Assembly: GCA_963170055.1 (NCBI GenBank)
Contig: CAUJGJ010000144.1
Coordinates: 129,001 to 193,000 of the forward strand
Reading direction: 5' to 3'
Source of the DNA: Halisarca cf. caerulea
Lineage: Eukaryota > Porifera > Demospongiae > Chondrillida > Halisarcidae
DNA: 64,000 nucleotides
This document shows, one piece after another, positions 55,922-64,000 of this stretch. Under the pieces are notes generated by a model that had not been told where the DNA came from, did not search any database, and saw only the letters and a list, made by a program, of their open reading frames with translations. The translations under genes and the position numbers were made by a program. The number at the start of each line of letters is the position of its first letter. Position 1 is the first letter of the stretch.

Positions 55922-58900
55922 ATGGAGGGGCCACCCCTTAGTGTACAGGAAGACATGTCTACGCCCCGTCGATGCAGTACTGGCGATTTTGATGCTCAGA
56001 GTCCTTGCAGGGTGTGTCACAGTCAGGCAAGAATGGCTAGGAAACTAAAACACAGTTAACAAAAGTTACAGCACAGATACTGTTATGGCATAAAGTGGGC
56101 AATGTGATGCCTCTAGGATCTAGTATTTAAACAATAATGTATTTTGTTTTGTGTTCTCCACAGCCTAGAAGAACGATAGTTGACAAGCATATGATTGGAT
56201 TACCTTCAATTTATCAAGTTAGCTCTTGAGACTGTTTGGCAGGGATCTCTACTGTTTGACTTTTCACAAACTTTTACTTATTAATATTCTTGCCTCTATA
56301 GCGCACAGGGCACATTGGATCAAGTGACTTTGGACTAGCAGACGTGAGACAATGCAGTAGTTTACTGCTGGGCATACACATGCAGCTTTAGACTAGTGTG
56401 TCTAACCCCATTGAGTGTGTGTTCTCTCCACATTGAGTGTGTGTTTTCTCTCTACATTGAGTGTGTGTTCACTCTACATTGAGTGGCCGTGTTCTCTCTA
56501 CATTGAGTGGTGTTCTCTCTACATTGAGTGATGTGTTCTCTGTACATTGAGTGTGTGTTCTCTCCACACTGAGTTGTGTTCCCTCCACATTGAGTGTGTT
56601 CTCTCTATATTGAGTGATGTGTTCTCTGTACATTGAGTGTGTGTTCTCTCCACATTGAGTGGTGTGTTCTCTCCACACTGAGTTGTGTTCCCTCCACATT
56701 GAGTGTGTTCTCTATATTGAGTGATGTGTTCTCTGTACATTGAGTGGTGTTCTCTCTACATTGAGTTGTGTTCCCTCCACATTGAGTGTGTTCTCTCTAT
56801 ATTGAGTGATGTGTTCTCTGTACATTGAGTGTGTGTTCTCTCCACATTGAGTGTGTGTTCACTCTACATTGAGTGGCCGTGTTCTCTCTACATTGAGTGA
56901 TGTGTTCTCCGTACATTGAGTTGTGTTCCCTCCACATTGAGTGTGTTCTCTCTATATTGAGTGTGTGTTCTCTCTGCATTGAGTGATGTGTTCTCTGTAG
57001 ATTGAGTGTGTGTTCTCTCTGCATTGAGTGATGTGTTCTCTGTAGATTGAGTGTGTGTTCTCTCTACATTGAGTGTGTGTTCTCTGTACATTGAGTGTGT
57101 TCTCTCTCTACATTGAGTGATGTTTTCTCTCTACATTGTGTGTGTGTTCTCTGTAGATTGAGTGTGTGTTCTCTCTACATTGAGTAATGAGTTCTCTGTA
57201 GATTGAGTGTGTGTTCTCTCTACATTGAGAGGTGTGTTCTCTCCGCATTGAGTGGTGTGTTCTCTCTGCATAATTGAGTGTGTGTTCTCTGCACATTGAG
57301 TGATGTGTTCTCTCTCTACATTGAGTGATGTTTTCTCTCTACATTGACAGGGTTTCATTTAGGGGAGGGGCATTTGCCCCCCCCCCCCCTTGCCAGAGTC
57401 TCGCCCCCCCCCCCCCCCTTGGAAATTAGGTTAGCCTTATTTTTGTTAAAGAGGTAAAATTGAATACAGAACTGAACTCAATACAAATAAGGAGTATAGA
57501 AGGAGAATGTAGTGTTTAAAACCTAAACAGCTGTTCTTCTACCTTTTCTGTTCCGCATATCTACTATCTCTTCAAGGTCAAAGAGTAATTCTGTGCCACA
57601 ATCAACGTTGAATGGTCCAAAATGGCCTCAGATACCACCTTATATAACCTAAAAACTCACATTTTCCCTGGGGGAGCATGCCCCAGACCCCCCTAGCTAT
57701 ATATGTACCCCTACAACTCTACTACGTACATATCCGCACATCCTTACATCACTGTGCATGCACTGCCTGTGTTTTTATGGACATTATGATACCATGTGCG
57801 TACATATGAAACTACCGGCATGTCTTGCACAGCAGACATGAAATACTGGAGCTTCCCGCCAAAAAGTTAATCCTAGATAGAACCCTGATAGGTGCTTAGT
57901 GTCAGATCAGCACTAGAAATTAAATCTGGTCATCTCATCATGTCATTTGAGAACCACAAATGAGTCTGAAAATGCACCTCTTATAGGGTAGAAATTTAAA
58001 ATACCTCCATACCCTCCTAGAAGGCGCGCTATCACGCACACTCCCTTTGCCCCCCCCCCCCCCCCATATTTTTCGTAAGTATTGTTTTGCCCCCCTTGCC
58101 TATTTTTCTAAATGAAACCCAGATTGAGTGTGTGTTATTCTCTCCACATTGAGTGATGTGTTCTCTGTAGATTGAGTGTGTTCTCTCTAAATTGAGTGTG
58201 TGTTCTCTCTACATTGAGTGGTATGTTCTCTCCACATTGAGTGTGTGTGTTTTGTCCACATTGAGTGGTTCTCTCTGCATTGAGTGGTGTGTTCTCTCAA
58301 CATTGAGTGGTGTGTTCTCTCCACATTGAGTGGTGTGTTCTCTCCACATTGAGTGGTGTGTTCTCTCCACATTGAGTGGTGTGTTCTCTCCGCATTGAGT
58401 GGTATGTTCTCTCTACATTGAGTGTGTGTTCTCTCCACATTGAGTGTATGTTCTCTCCACATTGAGTGGTGTGTTCTCTCCATATTGAGTGGTGTGTTCT
58501 CTCTACTTGAGTGTGTGTTCTCTATACATTGAGTGGTGTGTTCTCTCTACATTGAGTGGTGTGTTCTCTCTACTTGACTGTGTGTTCTCTCCACATTGAG
58601 TGTGTGTTCTCTCTACATTGAGTGTGTGTTCTCTCTACTTGAGTGTGTGTTCTCTCCACATTGAGTGTGTGTTCTCTCCACATTGAGTGTGTGTTCTCTC
58701 TACATTGAGTGTGTGTTCTCTCTACTTGAGTGTGTGTTCTCTCCACATTGAGTGTGTGTTCTCTCTACATTGAGTGTGTGTTCTCTCTACTTGAGTGTGT
58801 GTTCTCTCCACATTGAGTGGTGTGTTCTCTCTACATTGAGTGTGTGTTCTCTCCACATTGAGTGGTGTGTTCTCTCCACATTGAGTGGTGTTCTCTCTAC

Positions 58901-59891
58901 ATTGAGTGTGTGTTCTCTCCACATTGAGTGGTGTGTTCTCTCTACTTGAGTGTGTGTTCTCTCCACATTGAGTGTGTGTTCTCTCTACATTGAGTGTGTG
59001 TTCTCTCCACATTGAGTGGTGTGTTCTGTCCACATTGAGTGTGTGTTCTCTCTACATTGAGTGTGTGTTCTCTCCACATTGAGTGTGTGTTCTCTCTAAA
59101 TTGAGTGGTGTGTTCTCTCCGCATTGAGTGGTTCTCTCTGCATTGAGTGGTGTGTTCTCTCAACATTGAGTGGTGTGTTCTCTCCACATTGAGTGTGTGT
59201 TCTCTCTACATTGAGTGGTGTGTTCTCTCTACATTGAGTGGTGTGTTCTCTGTACATTGAGTGTGTGTTCTCTCTACATTGAGTGGTGGGTATACATTGA
59301 GTGTTGACCATATGATCTGCAATCTGATTGGGCGCCTGATTCTCCGTGCCGTGGAACAGAAATGGGTATGTCACCACACCAGACCCTTTCTTGCTCACCC
59401 AGTAACGTCAGTCCCCGAAAACGGCCGAGCAAGATTGGGTCAGCTACGCCAGACTAAGTTGCAGCATGCATTGAGGACTAAAATCATACTGTGGATTGCA
59501 AAAGCCTCACACTACAAAACCAATAGCCCTTATCTGTTAACTGGGGAGGGGGGGGGGGGGGGGGGGGGGGGGGGCACTATGCCTTCAAAAAAATCCTGGG
59601 GAGAACCCTGATTACTATCCATTTTGTTGTATTTTCTGTGTATTATTGTCTGGATAGTGGTCTGTTGATGGCTATGTAGTCTTGTTATGTGAGTCTTTGT
59701 TTATGCATTCATAATGTGTCCATGTACGTGTGTATATAATACATCTTGCATAGTTTTAGTTTTGTTGTTATTTACATTACTAATTTTGCATTCAGACAAA
59801 CTCAATCCAAAATCAGATGGAGTCCAAAGTTGGCTATGGCGGCAGCTCAGGAGTACCTAAAGAATTTACGCCTAAGGGCATTGATGTAGGG
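55922..59891 (+). CDS. CDC42SE2: CDC42 small effector (SPEC2-like), CRIB protein
   Basis: Exon 1 is 55922-56026 if a GC donor (CAG/GCAAGA) is used, or ends at 56011 with a weak GTGTGT donor; both are phase 0. Exon 2 is 56164-56217, exon 3 56302-56343 and exon 4 59796-59891, all phase 0. Exon 2 plus 3 give a split CRIB motif, residues about 46-59 (IGLPSIYQ then RTGHIG), with Tyr for the usual Phe and Arg for the first His. Exon 4 has SIQNQMESKVGYGG, matching the conserved C-terminal segment of CDC42SE2. In that family CRIB binds GTP-Cdc42 and N-terminal cysteines are palmitoylated; here Cys18, Cys29 and Cys32 could serve, but the N-terminus is longer than usual and lacks the typical start. Exon 4 has a GTGAGT donor at 59892. 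The last exon is uncertain: CAG/TGCATGCCG near 60403 is one candidate, and unspliced reading stops at 59960. Intron 3 (3452 bp) holds a minisatellite and a transposon. Confidence 0.85.
56402..57347. repeat. 22-bp minisatellite, left part, inside intron 3 of the CDC42SE-like gene
   Basis: Tandem units of about 22 bp (ACATTGAGTGTGTG then TTCTCTCT) with variation in the TG stretch and occasional short units. The many minus-strand ORFs with REHT/NVERT-type repeats are by-products. The array is interrupted at 57347 by an inverted-repeat transposon and resumes after it. Confidence 0.95.
57348..58122. mobile_element. Inverted-repeat transposon (MITE-like), copy 1, 775 bp
   Basis: Left end CAGGGTTTCATTTAG, right end CTAAATGAAACCCAG: a 15-bp terminal inverted repeat with one mismatch. 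A 5-bp target duplication ATTGA flanks it (57343-57347 and 58123-58127). Removing the element and one ATTGA restores a regular 22-bp minisatellite unit. Inside the ends are G/C homopolymer tracts, and no transposase frame is visible, so it is non-autonomous. An internal end-like motif, GAACCCTG, lies at 57880-57887. About the same sequence occurs at 61566-62324 in the same orientation. Superfamily is not certain: CAG-type ends recall hAT, but hAT usually makes 8-bp duplications. Confidence 0.9.
58123..59300. repeat. 22-bp minisatellite, right part
   Basis: Continuation of the same CATTGAGTG/TTCTCTC repeat after the transposon. This part is more regular than the left part, with many CATTGAGTGGTGTG units and some units shortened at CTACTTGAGTG. 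It fades out near 59300. Confidence 0.95.
59301..59795. other. Rest of intron 3, with a G27 tract and a transposon-like end
   Basis: A run of 27 G lies at 59548-59574. The sequence from it to 59610 ends GGGGAGAACCCTG; read on the minus strand this starts CAGGGTTCTCCCC and is followed by a C tract, like the ends of the transposons in this window. No matching left end was found, so it may be a solo end or fragment. A short inverted repeat TCTTGCTC/GAGCAAGA lies at about 59390-59436. Nothing coding is seen before the acceptor TTGCATTCAG at 59786-59795. Confidence 0.5.
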
Positions 59892-59930
59892 GTGAGTTAC
59901 TGTTCTGGTCCCAATCTGCCATGCACAGTA

Positions 59931-60080
59931 ATTATCACTAAAATGACAAAATTCTATTGATATTATGTTCATAAATGTACCCACACAATCTACCCCCCCC
60001 CCCCAAGTCTCACGGGCCAGACCCTTATTTTAAGGGTCTGGCCCGCGAGATTACCCCCCCCCCCCCCCCCATGCACAGTA
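59931..60080. mobile_element. Probable 150-bp insertion carrying a C-flanked foldback
   Basis: CCATGCACAGTA occurs at 59919-59930 and again at 60069-60080, consistent with a 12-bp target duplication. Between them a near-perfect palindrome at 60006-60052 (22 pair positions, only the 60012/60046 pair mismatched and 60007/60051 G-T, 3-base loop) is bounded by a C tract on each side. The left arm contains CAAGTCTCACGGGCC, which also occurs at 54826 and 55361. It lies downstream of exon 4 of the CDC42SE-like gene, in its last intron or 3' region. Calling it an insertion is inference from the direct repeat. Confidence 0.5.
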
Positions 60081-60480
60081 TCTTCCTACTCCACTGAAAT
60101 TCATACTTTACATGGTCGTGTATTATTTTTTTATGCAACACAATTTTGCTATCTATTATTTCGCTTGAGATATGTATGAAAAGAACTGAACTAGGCCATC
60201 ATGGCCCCATGGGTAAGAGTCTGAGTAGTTGTCAAGCTGATTGCAGCAATGCCATATTGAACAAAGTGAAGTGCTCCAAAGTGCAGAGAATATCAAGATA
60301 TCTCGTTTCTGTTGGCATACATATATATAGGAAAACTGTTTACTATAATGTTTGTAGTAAGCATTTGGTCAATGTACATGTGTGTACTCATTAATAATTT
60401 CAGTGCATGCCGCCTTGTGGTTTTGTTTTATACTTGGTATCTATTTAAACTTTTACTATTTTATTTCAAATGATGCACAC
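60081..60480. other. 3' end region of the CDC42SE-like gene and intergenic DNA
   Basis: No recognised domain. An 82-codon ORF (60146-60394) has no known motif. An acceptor-like AATAATTTCAG ends at 60402 and is followed, in phase with exon 4, by a short frame of 14 codons (CMPPCGFVLYLVSI) and TAA; it may be the last exon. No clear AATAAA was found before the next promoter. Confidence 0.3.
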
Positions 60481-60489
60481 TATGTTAGT

Positions 60490-60612
60490 CTCGTACCCAG
60501 TCCCACTTCCGAGGTTGTATAGACTAGACACTTCTAAGGGAAGTGGAAATAAAATGGAGGGCGGAAGCGGGTCTGGAAACGCAAATAAACGGGAATTTCA
60601 CTTAAAATTGTA
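60490..60612 (+). promoter_or_regulatory. Probable promoter of the API5 gene
   Basis: ETS-type sites are visible: CACTTCCG at 60504-60511, a GGAAGTGG near 60538 and GCGGAAGC at 60561-60568. There is no TATA box close to the start. Clustered ETS sites are typical of housekeeping promoters in animals. The transcription start is not identified. Confidence 0.45.
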
Positions 60613-62915
60613 ATGATGGCTGCTAGTGTTAGCACAGAAGATCTTTATAAGTGCTACGAAATTTTGTATAATGCAAGTGGAAGTGTTGCGAAAGTGAGCA
60701 GAGTTATATAGTTTTGTTTGCATACTATCTATTACACTATGATTGCTTTACTTATGATTGCATAGTATCAAAACGAGTACGAAAGCATCTTAGACGGTAT
60801 TAGAGGGTCAACAAGTCTTAAACGTCTTGTACCGTCTATTCTTGTGAAGTTTATCCACAGCTTTCCATCCCTCCACGCCAAAACTCTCCATTGCCTTTGT
60901 GACTTGTTAGAGGACGCGGATGCCTCGGTGAGTGCACGATTTCCACGAAATGTTTCTATCTTCCATTGATTAAGTCCTTTCTGGTTCAGGTGCGGTTGTC
61001 TGCCATCAAGTGTCTTCCAGAATACGCTACTTCCTGCCCAGCAGAGGTATCTAAGGTGGCTGATGTTCTTGCTCAGATGCTAGTTACTGGTGGGTCTAAA
61101 TTGTCTGAAAGAGACATGGACTTATATCAGCCTCCTTATTACACCCCCCTGTACAGGTTAACCCCATGTACAGATCAACCCCATGTACAGGTCAACCCCC
61201 TGTACATGCCATCCTCCTGTACAGGTCAACCCCCTGTACATGTCACCCTCCTGTACAGGTCAACCCCATGTACATGTCACCCTCCTGTACACGTCACCCT
61301 CCTGTACACATCTCCCTCCTGTACACATCTCCCTCCTGTACACGTCAGCCTCCTGTACACGTCAGCCTCCTGTACATACCACCCTCCTGTACATGTCACA
61401 CTCCTGTACATGTCACCCTCCTGTACACATCATCCTCCTGTACATATCACCCTCCTGTACATGTCACCCTCCTGTACACGTCATCCTGTACATGTCACCC
61501 TCTTGTACATGTCACACTCCTGTGCATGTCATCCTGCATACTGAACACGTCCCCTCCTGTACATACAGGGTTTCATTTAGGGGGGGCGGGGCATTTGCCC
61601 CCCTTGCCAGAGTCTCGCCCCCCCCCCCCCCCCCTTGGAAATTAGGTTAGCCTTATTTTTGTTAAAGAGGTAAAATTGAATACAGAACTGAACTCAATAC
61701 AAATAAGGAGTATAGAAGGAGAATGTAGTGTTTAAAACCTAAACAGCAGTTCTTTTACCTTTTCTGTTCCGCATATCTACAATCTCTTCAAGGTCAAAGA
61801 GTAATTCTGTGCCACAATCAACCTTGAATGGTCCAAAATGGCCTCAGATACCACCTTATATAACCTAAAAACTCAAATTTTCCCCGGGTGACTATGCCCC
61901 CAGACCCCCTAGCTATATATGTACCCCTACAACTCTACTACCTACATATCCGCACATCCTTACATCACTGCACTACCTGTGTTTTTATAGACATTATGAT
62001 ACCATGTGCGTACATATGAAACTACCGGCATGTCTTGCACAGCAGACATGAAATACTGGAGCTTCCCGCCAAAAAGTTAATCCTAGATAGAACCCTGATA
62101 ATATACGTAGGTGCTTAGTGTCAGATCAGCACTAGAAGTTTGGTCGTCTCATCATGTCATTTGAGAACCACAAATGAGTCTGAAAATGCACCTCTTAGGG
62201 TATAAATTCAAAATACCCCCATACCCTCCTAGAAGGCGTGCTATCGCGCGCACTCCCTTTGCCCCCGTGTTTTTCGTAAGTATTGCTTTGCCCCCCCTTG
62301 CCCATTTTTCTGAATGAAACCCTGACATATCACCCTCCTGTACATGCCACCCTCCTGTACATGCCACCCTCCTGTACATATCACCCTCCTGTACATGCCA
62401 CCCTCCTGTACATGCCACCCTCCTGTACATATCACCCTCCTGTACATGCCACCCTCCTGTACATGTCACCCTCAAGTACATGCCACCCTCCTGTACATGT
62501 CACCCTCCTGTACACATCACCCTCCTGTACATGTCACCCTCCTTTACATGTCACCCTCCTGTACATGTCACCCTCCTTTACATGTCACCCTCAAGTACAT
62601 GCCAGCCTTCTGTACATGTCACCCTCCTGTACATATCACCCTCCTGTACATATCGCCCTCCTGTACATGTCACCCTCCTTTACGTGTCACCCTCAAGTAC
62701 ATGCCACCCTCCTGTACATGTCACCCTCCTACATGCCACCCTCCTGTACATGTCACCCTCCTACATGCCACCCTCCTGTACATGCCACCCTCCTGTACAT
62801 GTCACCCTCCTGTACATATGTTGACATAAAATGTTTATGTGGTCTTTAGAGGATTCAGTAGAATTGATTGCAGTCAAGAGATCTCTGACTTCTATTGTCA
62901 AGGCAAATGTTCGAG
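60613..62915 (+). CDS. API5: Apoptosis inhibitor 5 (API5/AAC-11), N-terminal exons, partial
   Basis: Exons 60613-60693, 60766-60927, 60990-61089 and 62850-62915 carry about 136 residues; the rest lies to the right. Two in-frame ATGs (60613, 60616) could start. Introns 1 and 2 (72 and 62 bp) are phase 0; intron 3 (1760 bp, ACTG/GTGGGT to CTTTAG) and intron 4 (donor GTGAGG at 62916) are phase 1. The product matches the API5 start region: EDLYKCYEILYNASGSVAK, then EYESILDGIRGSTSLKRL, LCDLLEDADAS joined to VRLSAIKCLPEYAT, then VSKVADVLAQMLVT joined to EDSVELIAVKRSLTSIVK. These are the first helical HEAT/ARM-type repeats. Known API5 is a nuclear protein of about 520 residues that protects cells from death, for example through Acinus binding. 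All exon joins keep frame. Intron 3 holds a 17-bp minisatellite split by a transposon. A zone open for over 150 codons after the exon 3 donor is minisatellite, not exon. Confidence 0.92.
61141..61560. repeat. 17-bp minisatellite, left part, in API5 intron 3
   Basis: Tandem 17-bp units of the type CCCTCCTGTACATGTCA, with the first copies variant (CCCATGTACAGGTCAAC). All three frames are open for long stretches and give Cys/Pro/His-rich nonsense repeats. The repeat begins about 50 bp after the exon 3 donor and is interrupted by a transposon. Confidence 0.95.
61566..62324. mobile_element. Inverted-repeat transposon (MITE-like), copy 2, 759 bp
   Basis: Same family and orientation as the element at 57348-58122, differing by point changes and small indels. 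Ends CAGGGTTTCATTTAG and CTGAATGAAACCCTG. Target duplication ACATA at 61561-61565 and 62325-62329; removing the element and one ACATA restores a regular 17-bp unit (CCTGTACATA followed by TCACCCTCC). It carries an extra ATATACGTA near 62100 compared with copy 1, and no coding frame. Confidence 0.9.
62330..62820. repeat. 17-bp minisatellite, right part, in API5 intron 3
   Basis: About 29 more units of the CACCCTCCTGTACATG repeat after the transposon, with some longer-period order (CCTTTACATGTCACC and CTCAAGTACATGCC units recur together). It ends about 30 bp before the exon 4 acceptor. Confidence 0.95.
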
Positions 62916-62940
62916 GTGAGGATGTCAAGTGTGGTTACCT

Positions 62941-63008
62941 CACACACACACACACACACGCGCGCGCGCGCACACACACACACAAACACACACACACGCG
63001 CGCACACA

Positions 63009-63049
<41 letters not shown>

Positions 63050-63079
63050 AGAGAGAGATGCACACTTGTGTTAACTTCT

Positions 63080-63118
<39 letters not shown>

Positions 63119-63133
63119 GGTGGGGGGGGGGGG
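62941..63133. repeat. CA/CG microsatellites and G tract in API5 intron 4
   Basis: CA runs with an embedded CG run (62941-63044), a short GA run (63045-63058), a second CA run (63081-63116) and a G-rich tract (63117-63133). They begin about 25 bp after the exon 4 donor. Confidence 0.95.
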
Positions 63134-63483
63134 TTTGGGAGGGCGTAGCTCCATTGTTTCCTGGTTGCCAGGAAACCCCCTCATTAGAAATCCCTTTAAT
63201 CTGAAGCCACCAGTATGCTAATCAATCATACAATTAATCCTAACACTTTCTCCACTTGTCACCTAGCATGCACTGCACTAGGCTAACCTGCACACATGGT
63301 CCTACTGAGAGCACTGTAATGCTGTTCTACTACATTTGTACATGCTTTGTGCTCATTTTAGTCGTTTCTAGCTTGTCTGACACACTAGTTTTCGAACTGC
63401 CATTACAAATGTAAATGTGGTGTTCCCTTGCATGCATGTGGCCACATTGTTGATACCACATGCTACAGTAAGTAAAGGCTATT
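63134..63483. other. API5 intron 4 sequence, nothing recognised
   Basis: Unique DNA. No stretch resembling the next expected API5 exon is visible up to the right edge, so intron 4 exceeds 1 kb and leaves the window. Confidence 0.5.
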
Positions 63484-63870
63484 CAGTGTTTTAGCCAAAG
63501 CATCATAGGAGGGGGGGACCGCCCTCCTATACAATGTATGCACCCTCCTTTAGAAGCTGTCCGCCCTCCTTTGGAAGCTGTCCGCCCTCCTTTGGAAGCT
63601 GTCCGCCCTCCTATTTACTATGCACCCTCGTTAGAATAAGGGCTGTGAGCTTGGGTAAGGGGAAGATACAAGGTGATAAGTGACAGGAGATTTGATTGGG
63701 TGTAAACTAGTAATTGTTTACACTTGCTTAGAAGACTAGCAAGCTCAGCAAAGTAGCTACAGAGCCTCACCATAGCTACAATGCACATCCCTATCCCACA
63801 TTGATCCACTTACATGATAGACTGTAGGTCCCCCCCCCCCCCCTATTTTTGGCTGCTGGCTAAAACACTG
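63484..63870. mobile_element. Second MITE-like family, 387 bp
   Basis: Left end CAGTGTTTTAGCCA and right end TGGCTAAAACACTG form a perfect 14-bp terminal inverted repeat. The 5-bp CTATT flanks it on both sides (63479-63483 and 63871-63875). A G tract follows the left end and a C tract precedes the right end. Inside are three tandem copies of a 21-bp unit (CCGCCCTCCTTTGGAAGCTG type) near 63540-63610. No credible coding frame. Confidence 0.88.
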
Positions 63871-63929
63871 CTATTATAGTACAATGTGTCCATAATACCA
63901 TTCTTTGTACACCGTGTGCCCATGATCGT

Positions 63930-63972
63930 GGCTTTTAGAAACCCCCTTATTTTTCTTCTGGCTACGCCCCTG
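63930..63972 (-). mobile_element. Possible transposon end at the right edge
   Basis: Read on the minus strand from 63972 the sequence starts CAGGGGCGTAGCCAGAAG and continues into AAATAAGGGGGTTTC. CAGGGGCGTAGCC-type ends are common in hAT-like non-autonomous elements of many animals. No matching left end was found; GGAGGGCGTAGCTCC at 63137-63151 is only a weak partner. Confidence 0.35.
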
Positions 63973-64000
63973 CTCACACACACACACATACACACACACA

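Noticed and set aside
56469..59187. Multiple ORFs with REHT/NVERT repeats on the minus strand
   Set aside because: Translation of a 22-bp minisatellite in an intron; frames change with unit length.
59261..59611. 116-codon ORF across the end of the minisatellite
   Set aside because: It starts in minisatellite, runs through a G27 tract and shows no domain; it lies in intron 3 of the CDC42SE-like gene.
61166..62849. Cys/Pro/His-rich ORFs of 100-190 codons in API5 intron 3
   Set aside because: All three + frames are open across the 17-bp repeat, which lies between a good donor and acceptor that join API5 in frame.
62831..63204. His/Thr-rich ORFs after API5 exon 4
   Set aside because: Translation of CA microsatellite beyond the GTGAGG donor.

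Overview
The window looks like a piece of an invertebrate animal genome. Three protein genes with GT-AG introns, several only 56-84 bp long, can be read on the + strand. No bacterial operon, Shine-Dalgarno site or prokaryotic gene is visible. Very short introns, dense small inverted-repeat transposons and long homopolymer C/G tracts would suit a sponge or similar early-branching animal, but that placement is inference.

Layout. Positions 1-50179 are one uninterrupted satellite array with a 104-bp monomer. It runs off the left edge and holds about 482 full monomers here. The monomer start stays in exact 104-bp phase from 1 to 49609 (477 monomers, no net indel). The first phase breaks occur only in the last few copies. 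The monomer contains a strong hairpin that pairs better in RNA copied from the + strand. Marker variants recur at multi-monomer spacings (832, 1040, 1248, 1560, 3224, 3744 and 4576 bp), so the array is built of nested and overlapping higher-order blocks. A different 63-bp satellite (50180-51511) and a GT microsatellite follow. Unique gene-bearing DNA starts about 2 kb after the 104-bp array ends.

Genes, all on + strand: (1) 52129-52614, a three-exon gene for a 118-residue protein with one C-x8-C-x5-C-x3-H zinc finger and a Pro/Ser/Thr/His-rich tail; (2) 55922-59891 or a little further, a CDC42SE2/SPEC2-like small Cdc42 effector whose CRIB motif is split over two small exons; (3) 60613-62915 and beyond the window, the first four exons of an API5 (AAC-11) orthologue. 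None was found by a single long ORF. Each was assembled from short exons whose splice phases agree. Between genes 1 and 2 lie a coding-like 216-bp duplication and a nested 133/535-bp tandem repeat.

Mobile DNA. Intron 3 of the CDC42SE-like gene and intron 3 of API5 each contain a minisatellite (22 bp and 17 bp), and each minisatellite is split by one copy of the same 760-775-bp inverted-repeat transposon with a 5-bp target duplication. A third, 387-bp element in API5 intron 4 has a different terminal repeat but the same plan (CAG-type ends, inner G/C tract, 5-bp target duplication). A C-tract-bounded foldback in or just beyond the CDC42SE-like gene lies within a 150-bp probable insertion flanked by a 12-bp direct repeat.

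Nothing in the window suggests that the three genes act together. They are probably simply neighbours beside a large heterochromatin-type array.
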